A DNA stretch of 64,000 nucleotides, taken from contig NZ_JAMXMV010000002.1 of NCBI RefSeq assembly GCF_024055715.1, positions 558,001 to 622,000 on the forward strand, read 5' to 3'. The notes below the pieces were generated by a model. That model saw nothing but the letters and a program-made list of their open reading frames with translations. It was not told the DNA's origin and made no database searches. This stretch comes from Actinoallomurus soli (lineage in GTDB: Bacteria > Actinomycetota > Actinomycetes > Streptosporangiales > Streptosporangiaceae). Positions 50,654 to 59,360 of the stretch are shown in pieces; within the stretch, counting starts at the first letter, position 1, and each line of letters starts with the position of its first letter. Position numbers and translations under genes: made by a program.

Positions 50654-51238
50654 ATGGCCACGCCGAGACCGGTGAGCCGGCCGCAGGAGGCGGCCGGCGA
50701 TCCGGCGCTCGTCGCGGCCTCCCTGGAGGACCCCGAGTCGTTCGGCGAGCTGTTCCGCCGGCACGCGCCACGACTCCACGCCTACGTCAAACGGCGTCTC
50801 GGGCCCACCCTGGCCGACGACGTCGTGTCGGAGACGTTCGCCGTCGCGTTCCGGCGCCGGGAGAGATTCGACGGGCGCGCGGAGGTCGGCGCGTGGCTGT
50901 GGGGCATCGCCAGCAAGCTCATCGCCCGCCACCATCGGCAGGAGACCCGCATGTACCGGGCGTTCGCCCGGACCGGGGTGGACCCCGCCGAGGACGGCGT
51001 GGCCGAGTCGGCCGACGACCGCATGGCGGCCGCGGCGCTCGGTCCGCACCTGGCCAAGGCGCTCGCCACGCTGAGCGCCCAGGACCGTAACGCCCTCCTG
51101 CTGCTCGCCTGGGGCGAGCTGTCGTACGCCGAGATCGCGGCGACGCTGGACCTGCCCCTCGGCACCGTCAAGGCCAAGATCCACCGAGCTCGGAAGAAGC
51201 TGCGCAAGGCCCTCCCGGAGGCGAAGAACGATGGATGA
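50654..51238 (+). CDS. ECF-family RNA polymerase sigma factor (paralogue)
   Basis: About 194 residues from ATG 50654; a GTG at 50627 is possible too. Region 2 (DPESFGELFRRHAPRLHAYVKRRLGPTLADDVVSETFAVAF) and region 4 (LSAQDRNALLLLAWGELSYAEIAATLDLPLGTVKAKIHRARKKL). Very like the factor at 42.5 kb in layout and partner. Its stop overlaps the next start (51231). Confidence 0.9.
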   Translation: MATPRPVSRPQEAAGDPALVAASLEDPESFGELFRRHAPRLHAYVKRRLGPTLADDVVSETFAVAFRRRERFDGRAEVGAWLWGIASKLIARHHRQETRMYRAFARTGVDPAEDGVAESADDRMAAAALGPHLAKALATLSAQDRNALLLLAWGELSYAEIAATLDLPLGTVKAKIHRARKKLRKALPEAKNDG

Positions 51239-52460
51239 ACTCGACGCACTGCGGCAGATGCGGACGACGCTGGCCCGGGAGGAGAACCCCGACCGGCTCG
51301 CCCTGCGCACCAACTGGCGCTCCGCGCCCGCGCCCCGCCCGCGCGCCCGCCGCCGGCTCGCGGTGCCGCTGATGGGCGTGGTCGCGGCCGGGACGGTCGC
51401 CGCGGGATCCGTGGCCGTCCTGTCCGGCCACTCGGATCCGCGCCCTCCGGGCCGTTCGGTCCCGCTCCGTACGGGCGGCGACGGGAACGTCCTGCTCGCC
51501 GCCGCGACCAGCGCGGAGAAGACGGCGCAGACCGGCGCGTACTGGCACACCAGGCGCATCGACGGAACGATCTACGGGGTCGGCAAGACCAGGGCGGACC
51601 ACTACATGGTCGAGTCGCGGCAGCAGTACGACAGCTGGGTCGGACGCGACGGCAGGGAGACCAGGAAATACACCGACCTGCCCGCCCGCCCGTGGACCGC
51701 CCAGGACACGGCGAAATGGCGGAAGGCGGGCTCCCCGATGACGGTCGACGTTCCGAGCGGCGATCCCGGAGTGGTGGGGACGCTGTTCCTGAACCCGAAG
51801 TCCCCCGTGGGGGCGCCGCATCCGCGACCCGTGAAGGGCCAGGTCCGGCGGTTCTACGGCATGACGTCCGCGCAGATCGCCGAGCTGCCCACCGAGCCGA
51901 AGGCGCTGGAGAAGAGGCTGCTCGCCCTGCGCGACAACTGGCACGCGTACTCCTCGACCGCGGTCACGGAACGGCTCGGCGCCCTGCGGGGCGAGGAGCG
52001 CGTCCGTGCGCTGAGCGACGTGGCCGGAGACCTGCTGGCCGACGCCCCCACCCCGCCGAAGGTACGGGCGGCGGCGTTCCGGATGCTCGCCACGCTGCCC
52101 GGTGTACGGGCCGGCGGCACCGCGGCCGATCCCCTGGGCCGCACGGGAACGGTGATCTCCCTGCCGCTGGAGACGACGGTCCCCCTCGGCATCTACACCG
52201 CGCCCAAACAGCTCGGCACGTACCGGCGTCAGTGGATCATCGATCCCGGCACCGGCACCCTCCTGGCCGTACGCGATCTCGTGGCGACGCCGCCGCACGG
52301 CAGCCGGAGACTTCCGCCGGGCGACGACGGCAGGCCCCGCACCCTGCGCGTCCAGGACATGCCCGACCGTTTCCACCGGCCCGGTGAGGTCTCCTCGTAC
52401 GAGGTGTACGCGGTCGCCGAGTGGACGAACGCGAAGCCGGGCACGCCGGCTCCCCGATGA
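51231..52460 (+). CDS. CU044_5270-family membrane protein, probable ECF partner (paralogue)
   Basis: 409 residues. It opens with the family's MDELDALRQMRTTLAREENP, a basic linker, one membrane helix (VPLMGVVAAGTVAAGSVAVL) and a long outer domain with LLALRD, YRRQWIIDPGTGTLLAVRDLV and AEWTNAKPG, the features of CU044_5270 proteins. ATG lies within the sigma gene (8-bp overlap), so translation is coupled. An anti-sigma or co-sensor role is inferred. Confidence 0.8.
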   Translation: MDELDALRQMRTTLAREENPDRLALRTNWRSAPAPRPRARRRLAVPLMGVVAAGTVAAGSVAVLSGHSDPRPPGRSVPLRTGGDGNVLLAAATSAEKTAQTGAYWHTRRIDGTIYGVGKTRADHYMVESRQQYDSWVGRDGRETRKYTDLPARPWTAQDTAKWRKAGSPMTVDVPSGDPGVVGTLFLNPKSPVGAPHPRPVKGQVRRFYGMTSAQIAELPTEPKALEKRLLALRDNWHAYSSTAVTERLGALRGEERVRALSDVAGDLLADAPTPPKVRAAAFRMLATLPGVRAGGTAADPLGRTGTVISLPLETTVPLGIYTAPKQLGTYRRQWIIDPGTGTLLAVRDLVATPPHGSRRLPPGDDGRPRTLRVQDMPDRFHRPGEVSSYEVYAVAEWTNAKPGTPAPR

Positions 52461-52611
52461 GTCCTCCGGAGGGGGCCCGTCGGAGGCCACAAACGGCCTC
52501 CCTCTTGCGTCAGGGGATCACAGCCGGGTGATCATCGCATTCTGATCGCCGCGCTTGCCTCCGCCGGCGACATCGTCCGTCCTGACGGTTCCGTTGGAAG
52601 GGAGTCCGCCG

Positions 52612-53892
52612 ATGACGAGAGGTCGCAGGATCAGGATGCGTCACGTGGCCGCTGCGGCAACCCTCACCGTCGCGGCGGCCGGTGCCGCCGGTTCCGCGTC
52701 CGCCGCCGGGCGGCCGGCCGCATCACCGTGGTTCACGTCCTGGGCTCAGTCCCAGCAGGACCTCGCCGCGAAGACGCTGGCCGACCAGTCCGTACGGATG
52801 ATCACTCACGTGAGTCAGGGCGGGGGCGCCCTGCGCATTCGCGTACAGAACACCTTCGGCAAGGACCCTCTCACGATCGACGCCACGACCGTGGGGCGGA
52901 GCGGGAACGGGGCGGCGATCACCGGTGCCACCGTGCCGGTCACCTTCCAGGGGCGACGAAGGGTCACCATCCCGGCGGGCGGGGAGGTGTGGAGCGACGC
53001 CGCCGGTCTGAGGACCGGGCCGCAGGACGACGTCGCCGTCAGCATGTTCGTCGCCGGCACGGCCGTGCCCGGGGAGCATGTCACCGGGATGCGCGAGAAC
53101 TACCTGACCCCCGCGGGCGCGGCCGACCATACCGCCGACCTTTCCGGCGACGCGTACACGCAGACCGTGACCTCCACGTACCTCGTCAGCGCGGTCGACG
53201 TCCGTAACCCGGCGGTGAAGGGGACGATCGTGCCGTTCGGGAGTTCGGTCGTCGATGGCGTCGGCAGCGACAACTGCGGGCCGGGCTGCAGCCAACCGGG
53301 CAACAACCGCCGTTGGACGGACGACCTGGCGCGGCGCATCACCCACGAGCTTCCGTCGAATCGGCAGCTCGCGGTCGCGAACGCGGGCATCAGCGGCACC
53401 ACGAGTTCGGCGGCGTGCCCGAACATCCCCGCAGCGGACGTCGGCCTGGACGCACTCGCCCGCCTGGACCGCGACGTGCTCGCCCTGCACGGGGTGACCG
53501 GCGTCATCTACTACTACGGGACGAACGACCTCGCCGACGGGTGCGCATCCGCACCGATCCTGGACAGCTACCGCAAGGTCTTCGAGCGCCTGCGCGCCGC
53601 CGGGATCAAGGTGTACGTCACTCCGATCACCCCGCGTCCGGGGTACGGCGACCAGAACAACCGCGATCGTTACACCGTCGGCACGTTCGTCAAGCAATGG
53701 GGGAACTGCGCGGGCACGTGCGACGGAGTGGTCGACTTCGACCAGGTGCTCAAGGATCCGCTGAAGCCCAACAGCATCAACCTCGCGTACGACAACGGTG
53801 ACGGCATCCACGCGAACATGGCCGGGCAGCAGGCCCTCGCCGACTACATCTCGCTGCCGATGCTCGCCGCCTCGATCCCGAAACGCCGCTGA
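52612..53892 (+). CDS. secreted SGNH/GDSL hydrolase
   Basis: 426 residues from ATG 52612 (GGAAGGGAG before). Signal peptide about 1-32 (VAAAATLTVAAAGAAGSASA). The esterase blocks are FGSSVVDGVGSD (block I, with GSS in place of GDS), GISGTTS (block II Gly), YGTNDL (block III Asn) and DGIHANMAG (block V Asp-x2-His). It should hydrolyse esters outside the cell; similar enzymes act on acyl chains or polysaccharide esters. The altered block I leaves the nucleophile Ser but drops the preceding Asp. Confidence 0.88.
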   Translation: MTRGRRIRMRHVAAAATLTVAAAGAAGSASAAGRPAASPWFTSWAQSQQDLAAKTLADQSVRMITHVSQGGGALRIRVQNTFGKDPLTIDATTVGRSGNGAAITGATVPVTFQGRRRVTIPAGGEVWSDAAGLRTGPQDDVAVSMFVAGTAVPGEHVTGMRENYLTPAGAADHTADLSGDAYTQTVTSTYLVSAVDVRNPAVKGTIVPFGSSVVDGVGSDNCGPGCSQPGNNRRWTDDLARRITHELPSNRQLAVANAGISGTTSSAACPNIPAADVGLDALARLDRDVLALHGVTGVIYYYGTNDLADGCASAPILDSYRKVFERLRAAGIKVYVTPITPRPGYGDQNNRDRYTVGTFVKQWGNCAGTCDGVVDFDQVLKDPLKPNSINLAYDNGDGIHANMAGQQALADYISLPMLAASIPKRR

Positions 53893-53932
53893 AGCCCTGT
53901 CCCTGGAAGGGCCCCTCACCTGGAGAGATCCC

Positions 53933-55441
53933 GTGTTTCCGGCCGTCCGCAGCGGGAAGCCCGGCGTCATGAACCATGCTGAGGCCCCCGTACTCGACGC
54001 CCTCGCCGCCTATCACCGAAACGGATACGTCCCCTTCACCCCGCCCGGCCACAAACAGGGAAGGGGGACCGACCCGAGGGTGAGCGCGGTCGTCGGCGAC
54101 GCGGTCTTCCGCTCGGACGTGCTGGCGACCGCCGGGCTCGACGACCGGATGTCCTCCAACGGCGTGATCCAGCGGGCCCAGGAGCTCATGGCGGACGCGG
54201 TCGGGGCCGAGCACGCGTTCTTCTCCACCTGCGGCAGCTCCCTGTCGGTCAAGAGCGCCATGCTGTCGGTGGCCGGGCCGCACGAGAAGCTCCTCGTCGG
54301 CCGGGACGCGCACAAGGCCGTGGTCTCCGGCCTGATCCTGGCCGGGATCCGGCCGATCTGGGTCTGGCCGCAGTGGGACCCGGAGCTGCACCTGGCCCAT
54401 CCGCCGTCGGCGGAGGGCTTCGACCGGCGCTTCGCCGAGCATCCGGACGCGCGCGGCGCCATCGTGACCAGCCCGACCCCGTACGGCACGTCGAGCGACC
54501 TGCGGGCCATCACGGAGGTGTGCCACCGGCACGGCCGGCCGCTCGTCGTCGACGAGGCGTGGGGCGCGCACCTGCCCTTCCATCCCGACCTGCCGACCTG
54601 GGCGATGAACGCGGGCGCCGACGTCTGCGTGGTCAGCGTGCACAAGATGGGCAGCGGCCTGGAGCAGAGCTCGGTGTTCCATCACCAGGGCGACCTGGTC
54701 GACCCGAACGTCCTGTCGGCCCGCGAGGACCTGCTCGGCACCACCAGCCCCAACGTCCTCATCTACGCCGCCCTCGACGGCTGGCGGCGGCAGATGGTCG
54801 AGCAGGGCCACGAGCTGCTGCAGGGCGCCATCGACCTGGTCACGGGCGTCCGGGCGGAGCTCGAGGAGATCGACGGCCTGCACGTGCACGCCGACGAGTT
54901 CCTCGGCCCGAACCGCGCCGCCGAGCGCGACCCGCTGCAGGTGATCATCGACATCGCCGGGCTCGGCACGACCGGGTACCGCGCGGCCGACTGGCTGCGG
55001 GAGCACCACCGCGTCAACCTGCACCTGTCCGACCACCGGCGGATCAGCGCCCAGTTCACCTACTCCGACGATCAGGAGACCGCGCGGACGCTCGTCACGG
55101 CGATCCGCGATCTCGTCGCCCACCTCGAACGCGGGGACGAGGCGCTGCTCACCTCGGCGACCGTGGCGGTCCCCGACCCGGAGGACCTCGAGCTCGACCA
55201 GGTGATCCTGCCCCGCGACGCGTTCTTCGGCCGCGTCGAGCAGGTCCCGATCGACCGGGCCGCGGGCCGGATCGCCGCCGAGATGATGACGCCGTACCCG
55301 CCGGGCATCCCGGCCATCCTGCCCGGCGAGCGCATGAACGAGGCCGTCATCGACTACCTGCGGACGGGGGTCGCCGCCGGCATGGTCGTGCCCGACGTCG
55401 CCGACAGCGAGCTGAAGAGCCTCCGGGTCGTGGCCGAGTGA
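53933..55441 (+). CDS. Orn/Lys/Arg decarboxylase-family PLP enzyme
   Basis: 502 residues from GTG 53933 (GGAGAG seven bases before). Fold-type I PLP site: FSTCGSSLSVKSAM (phosphate binding), VVDEAWGAH (Asp207, His210) and SVHKMGSG with Lys238 forming the Schiff base. The C-terminal domain ends with the family YPPGIPAILPGE motif. It lacks the N-terminal wing of inducible E. coli enzymes, like the biosynthetic/Gram-positive SpeA type. Substrate is lysine, ornithine or arginine. Confidence 0.9.
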   Translation: MFPAVRSGKPGVMNHAEAPVLDALAAYHRNGYVPFTPPGHKQGRGTDPRVSAVVGDAVFRSDVLATAGLDDRMSSNGVIQRAQELMADAVGAEHAFFSTCGSSLSVKSAMLSVAGPHEKLLVGRDAHKAVVSGLILAGIRPIWVWPQWDPELHLAHPPSAEGFDRRFAEHPDARGAIVTSPTPYGTSSDLRAITEVCHRHGRPLVVDEAWGAHLPFHPDLPTWAMNAGADVCVVSVHKMGSGLEQSSVFHHQGDLVDPNVLSAREDLLGTTSPNVLIYAALDGWRRQMVEQGHELLQGAIDLVTGVRAELEEIDGLHVHADEFLGPNRAAERDPLQVIIDIAGLGTTGYRAADWLREHHRVNLHLSDHRRISAQFTYSDDQETARTLVTAIRDLVAHLERGDEALLTSATVAVPDPEDLELDQVILPRDAFFGRVEQVPIDRAAGRIAAEMMTPYPPGIPAILPGERMNEAVIDYLRTGVAAGMVVPDVADSELKSLRVVAE

Positions 55442-55563
55442 CCGGCCGGGAGGGGTCGGACGGCCCACAACGGGTATGGGATCGCTTCACAGGACGAAGA
55501 CGGCGAACCTCGACGAGGAGACGCCGAGTCGATCCCCAGCGAACCGAACGGAGGTGAGCTGAC

Positions 55564-56061
55564 ATGTCGGCCACTCTGCACGGCCCCGGCACCCGGCGGA
55601 CCACCGGGAACTCCTCGTTGGGCCGGCTCGTCAGCGACACGACCGCCGACCTGCAGAAGTTGATGCGTCAGGAGGTCGCGCTGGCGAAGGCGGAGATCCG
55701 CCAGGAGGCGAAGAAGGCCGGGGAGGCCGCCGGGCTGTTCGGCGGGGCCGGATTCGCGGGTTACATGACGGTGGTGATCGGATCGCTGGCCGCGATGTTC
55801 GGCCTCGCCCACGTGGTGGACATCGCCTGGGCCGCTCTGATCATCGCGGGCATCTGGGCGATCCTGGGCGCCATCATGGCCGCCCTGGGCCGCCAGCGGA
55901 TGCGGCGGGTGTCGCCGCCGCACCGGACCGTCGAGACGCTCAAGGAGGACGCCCAGCTGATGCGGCGCAGCGCGAGTCACGCCAAGGCGATCGCCGCCGA
56001 GCCGATCTCCTCCGAGCCCGCCGAACTACTCGTACCGCACACCGAGCACAGCCGCCGGTAG
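55564..56061 (+). CDS. phage-holin-like (DUF1469/Act_Hol) membrane protein
   Basis: 165 residues. A soluble start LVSDTTADLQKLMRQEVALAKAEIRQEAKK (the DUF1469 motif), two hydrophobic helices (GFAGYMTVVIGSLAAMFGLA and WAALIIAGIWAILGAIMAAL) and a charged tail. Holin-X/DUF1469 proteins are chromosomal in actinomycetes and often sit near stress and envelope genes; there is no lysis cassette here. GGAGGTGAGCTGAC precedes the ATG. Confidence 0.85.
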   Translation: MSATLHGPGTRRTTGNSSLGRLVSDTTADLQKLMRQEVALAKAEIRQEAKKAGEAAGLFGGAGFAGYMTVVIGSLAAMFGLAHVVDIAWAALIIAGIWAILGAIMAALGRQRMRRVSPPHRTVETLKEDAQLMRRSASHAKAIAAEPISSEPAELLVPHTEHSRR

Positions 56062-56076
56062 GCCGCCGCGCCCCGG

Positions 56077-56099
56077 CGTGCCCCGCCACGGCGGGCACG
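56077..56099. terminator. hairpin between convergent genes
   Basis: CGTGCCCCGCC pairs with GGCGGGCACG with one bulged C, between the holin-like gene and the 62-codon leftward gene. Confidence 0.5.
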
Positions 56100-56164
56100 G
56101 GGCATCGGCCGGTTCCGGCGGGCACGACGTCAGCGCCGTGTCCGCCGGGTCCGGGACGGTCTGG

Positions 56165-56353
56165 TCATGACGGGTGCGGGGGGCGCTGCTCGGGCGGACG
56201 GGGATCGCCCTTACCGGACCCGCGTCCTCCGCCCTTGCCGCCCTTGTCGGTGCCGTGCGGCTGCCCGGAGACGTTGCGTTCCTTCTCCGGATTCGTGTCC
56301 GTCGGGGATGTGCGCTCCGAGCGGCGCAGTTCGGGCTCCTGTGGTTTCGACAT
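56165..56353 (-). CDS. small hydrophilic Gly/Lys-rich protein
   Basis: 62 residues, disordered-looking, with TDKGGKGGGRGSGKG in the middle. AGGAGGGAG lies about ten bases before ATG 56353, a strong ribosome site, so it is likely expressed. Not recognised. Confidence 0.55.
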   Translation of the reverse strand: MSKPQEPELRRSERTSPTDTNPEKERNVSGQPHGTDKGGKGGGRGSGKGDPRPPEQRPPHPS

Positions 56354-56529
56354 CGCCGATCTCCCTCCTGAGGCTGCTTCGGCGAAAAGCCGTACCCGCC
56401 CTTCCTCCCCCTGACGTGCCGGTTATTCGCTGTGGCGGCCGAATTTCGGGTTTCGGCTGTTTTCGCCGCCGACAGCGGGTACCAAGCCGGGAACGAATCG
56501 TACGGACGCGCGTCGAGAGGAGACCCGGC

Positions 56530-56685
56530 ATGCCGGCACCCGAGCGGGGAGCGGCGGACGAGCGGGACGACCACCGGTTCGCCCCGATCCTGCGGGACGA
56601 AGACGAGAACCTCGCCACCGACGAGGACCGGGCCGACCGCGCGGCCGGGCCGTCCGAGGTGAGACACCGTCCGACGTGGAACTAG
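56530..56685 (+). CDS. small acidic protein
   Basis: 51 residues, rich in Asp, Glu and Arg, with no hydrophobic core (HRFAPILRDEDENLATDEDR). GAGAGGAG lies about ten bases before ATG 56530. Its stop overlaps the stop of the leftward STAS gene by three bases. Not recognised. Confidence 0.5.
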   Translation: MPAPERGAADERDDHRFAPILRDEDENLATDEDRADRAAGPSEVRHRPTWN

Positions 56686-57068
56686 GACAGCTCCCAGCTC
56701 TCGATCTCGTCGTCGCTGAGCGGGATGACGCACCAGATGGCGTCCTGAAGGGTCGGGCAGATCAGCGCGACCTTGTCCACGCCGGTGATGCGGAACGGAC
56801 GCTCGACGCAGGGCATGAGGTCGAAGTACGCGACCGGGACACCCCGCTCGCGGGAGAGCTTCTCGGCCGCGACAACAGCGTTCAGGCCGGCCGCGGAGAA
56901 GAACGGCACCCCGCTCATGTCCACCAGCAGTGGCCGGTCGGCCGACGCGACGAGCTCCATCAGACGCCCCCGGAACGTACGCCCGGTGAAGGCGTCGACC
57001 TCGCCACGCGGCATGGCGAGGGTGTAGTCCTCGCACTCCATCGCGAACATGTCCAGGGCAACGTCCAT
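56682..57068 (-). CDS. STAS-domain anti-sigma factor antagonist-like protein
   Basis: 128 residues from ATG 57068 (GGAGG five bases before). The SpoIIAA-like fold is shown by PRGEVDAFTGRTFRGRLMELV, LLVDMSGVPFFSAAGLNAVV (phospho-acceptor Ser58 and neighbour Ser52) and VPVAYFDLMPCVERPFRITGVD. Such proteins release sigma factors when dephosphorylated; the RsbW-like protein at 38.6 kb is a possible but unproven partner. Confidence 0.85.
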   Translation of the reverse strand: MDVALDMFAMECEDYTLAMPRGEVDAFTGRTFRGRLMELVASADRPLLVDMSGVPFFSAAGLNAVVAAEKLSRERGVPVAYFDLMPCVERPFRITGVDKVALICPTLQDAIWCVIPLSDDEIESWELS

Positions 57069-57423
57069 GGGACCTCCAGTCCGGAACACCGTGGGGCACC
57101 CGTGACCATCACAGCATCGCGCGATTACTGATCGTTTCCAAGAGGGTGACGGATACCAGGCACGGCGCGGCGCGTTAATGGAGCACCATGCCCGTTTTGC
57201 GGATACGCAAACACCTCACGAGGCGAGACATCACGATGTCACCGCCTGGCAACTCTGCGGAAGCCGTTCAACTCTCTGCGCTCTCTCAACAATGCCGCTC
57301 ACCGGGTTATTCCACTCTCGACTGACATTCCGAAAAGCCGTCGTCAAGCCGCCTTTCCGGGAGATCATCGGGACGGCATGCTCCCCCGCATCGCCGCCAT
57401 CCCCCACGAATCTGGAGTCTCGG
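57069..57423. other. divergent intergenic region, 355 bp
   Basis: Less GC-rich DNA between the STAS and peptidase genes. A 14-bp palindrome GACATCACGATGTC (57227-57240) is the only structured site noted; no small gene with a ribosome site was found. Promoters for both genes are expected here. Confidence 0.4.
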
Positions 57424-58890
57424 TTGAAGCGTTCGTCCGTCACGACGGTGGTCATGGCCGCGACGGCCCTGCTGGCCTCCGGCTCCGCCGCGGCCGCGGC
57501 CACGAGCGGGCCGGCCTCGGCGCCGGCCTGGCACGACTGCCATACGGAGAGCACCCCGCAGCAGCTCGAATGCGCGACGATCAGCGTTCCGCTGGACTGG
57601 TCCCGGCCGGACGGGCGGCGGATCACCCTGGCGCTGAACCGGCTGCCCGCCACCGACCCGCAGCACCGCATCGGCTCGCTGCTGCTCAACCCCGGCGGAC
57701 CGGGCGGCTCGGGCACCGCGGTGGTCGCGCAGGGCGGCATGCTGCTCGGCACACCGGACCTCAAGCCGCTGCGCGAGCGGTTCGACCTGGTCGGGTTCGA
57801 CCCGCGCGGGGTCGGGGACAGCACGCCCGTACGCTGCTCGACGCCGGTGTACGACCCGGCGGCCCCCACTCTTCCCGCCACTCCGGCGGAGTACCGGCGG
57901 CTGGCGGAGAGCGACCGCCGCCACGGGCTGGACTGTCTCCGGGCGACCGGTCCGCTGCTCGGGCACGTCGACACGGTGAGCGCCGCCCGCGACGTCGACG
58001 CGATCCGGGCCGCGCTGGGCGAGCGGCGGATCTCCTGGCTCGGCGTCTCGTACGGCACGGAGCTCGGGGCGGCGTACGCCCGGTTGTTCCCCGGGCACGT
58101 ACGGGCGATGGTGCTGGACGGCGCCGTCGACCACACGCGGTCGGTCGCCCGTGACGCCGTGGACGAGTCCGCGGCGATGGAGCGGGAGTTCCACCGGTTC
58201 GCGCAGTGGTGCCAGGACCAGGCCGACTGCCCGCTGCGCGGCCGAGACATCGCCGCCGACTTCGACGCGCTGACGGCGCGGGCGGACAAGGGCGAGATCG
58301 TCGACCGGGACCTCGGACGTCCCCTCACCGCCGCCGAGGTGACCGGCGGCGCCTACACGTACCTGACCCTGACCTTCCTGTGGCCGCAGCTCGCCCAGGC
58401 CCTGGCCGACGCGGAGAAGACGCCCTCGGACCCCACCGCGCTGGGCCAGGCGGTGCCCGGCGTCGACCCGGCCTACACGGCGTACCGCGCCGTCGGATGC
58501 CAGGACTTCCCGCCGGAGCTGCGGGGCTTCGCCGACCTGCGGACCCGGCTGGCGAAGGTCAAGAAGGCGGCACCGCACCTGTGGCGGTACTCCGAGATGT
58601 GGGACATGACGTCCGGATGCAGCGGCTGGCCGGTCCCGGCGGCGAACCCGCCCCGGCCCGAGCGGATCAGCGGAGCGCCGGCGATCCTCGTGGTCGGCAA
58701 CACGTACGACCCGGCGACCCCGTACGCCTGGGCGCGGTCGCTGGCCCGGCGGATCGACGGGAGCCGGCTGCTGACCTATGACGGGGACGGGCACACCGCC
58801 CTCTACAACTCCTCCTGCGCCCGCGGCCGGGAAGTCGACTACCTGATCACCGGGCAGGTGCCCCCGGCGGGCACCATCTGCCGGCCCTGA
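57424..58890 (+). CDS. secreted TAP-type (tripeptidyl aminopeptidase-like) alpha/beta hydrolase
   Basis: 488 residues from a TTG at 57424, chosen because GGAG lies about eight bases before it and the signal peptide (KRSSVTTVVMAATALLASGSAAAAA) starts immediately; upstream frame is leader-like sequence. NPGGPGGSG (89-97, oxyanion/peptidase S33 motif), GVSYGTELG with Ser209, Asp in NTYDPATP and His in GDGHTAL. TAP C-terminal domain present. It releases N-terminal tripeptides or hydrolyses similar amides outside the cell. Confidence 0.88.
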   Translation: MKRSSVTTVVMAATALLASGSAAAAATSGPASAPAWHDCHTESTPQQLECATISVPLDWSRPDGRRITLALNRLPATDPQHRIGSLLLNPGGPGGSGTAVVAQGGMLLGTPDLKPLRERFDLVGFDPRGVGDSTPVRCSTPVYDPAAPTLPATPAEYRRLAESDRRHGLDCLRATGPLLGHVDTVSAARDVDAIRAALGERRISWLGVSYGTELGAAYARLFPGHVRAMVLDGAVDHTRSVARDAVDESAAMEREFHRFAQWCQDQADCPLRGRDIAADFDALTARADKGEIVDRDLGRPLTAAEVTGGAYTYLTLTFLWPQLAQALADAEKTPSDPTALGQAVPGVDPAYTAYRAVGCQDFPPELRGFADLRTRLAKVKKAAPHLWRYSEMWDMTSGCSGWPVPAANPPRPERISGAPAILVVGNTYDPATPYAWARSLARRIDGSRLLTYDGDGHTALYNSSCARGREVDYLITGQVPPAGTICRP

Positions 58891-58908
58891 CCGTCCGCGG
58901 CCTTCGGT

Positions 58909-59114
58909 CGTCCTTCCGGCAGGAGATCCATCACATTTACCCCTTCCAGGTCCTGCTCGACGCCGCGGACTGCGGGCTGAAGACCGACTCGAAGGCCCAG
59001 GCCGAACAGGTGCGTTCGATAATCCCCCGCCGACTGCGGCAACGCATGGGCACTGTCCCCGGGCCGACGCTGCACCTGATCGACGCGGCACTCCGTCGTC
59101 ACCTGAATCTCTGA
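58909..59114 (+). pseudogene. C-terminal relic of a MazF/PemK-family toxin
   Basis: In the frame ending at TGA 59112-59114 the text reads YPFQVLLDAADCGLKTDSKA then QAEQVRSIIP and TLHLIDAALRRHLNL, the second half of a MazF toxin (the PFQVLL...CGL.TDSKA.AEQVR pattern). The N-terminal half with the catalytic Arg and the start are gone, and no MazE is present. Not expressed as a toxin. Confidence 0.8.
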
Positions 59115-59160
59115 TGTGCGCGGATGCGGCGACGGCACCACGCCCGCTGCTGACTATCGG

Positions 59161-59206
59161 TCCCCTCGCCTCCGGCTGATCCGGAAGAGGGGATCGTTTG
59201 TTTTCT
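59161..59206 (+). terminator. intrinsic terminator with T-rich tail
   Basis: TCCCCTC...CCGG and CCGG...GAGGGGA form a stem with an internal bulge, followed by TCGTTTGTTTTCTC, one of the few terminators in the window with a T-tract. Confidence 0.7.
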
Positions 59207-59360
59207 CTCGCCTGGGGGTCGTGAGGGGTCTCTGCCGCCATCGTCGCCGGGACCTTACCTGGGGCGCGCAGGCTTTACCGGTGGTTGTCCGGCAGAGGGT
59301 GTTGCCCCAGAACGACATGGACATAGCGTGACGGGACAGATCCGGGGAGGGAGCGTCCAC

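Noticed and set aside
55564-56061. prophage lysis cassette suggested by the holin-like protein
   Set aside because: No endolysin, structural or integrase genes are around; DUF1469/Act_Hol proteins are ordinary chromosomal proteins in actinomycetes.
57178-57423. ATG start that would extend the TAP peptidase by 82 residues
   Set aside because: The extension has no ribosome site and would bury the signal peptide; the TTG at 57424 has a GGAG site and starts the signal directly.
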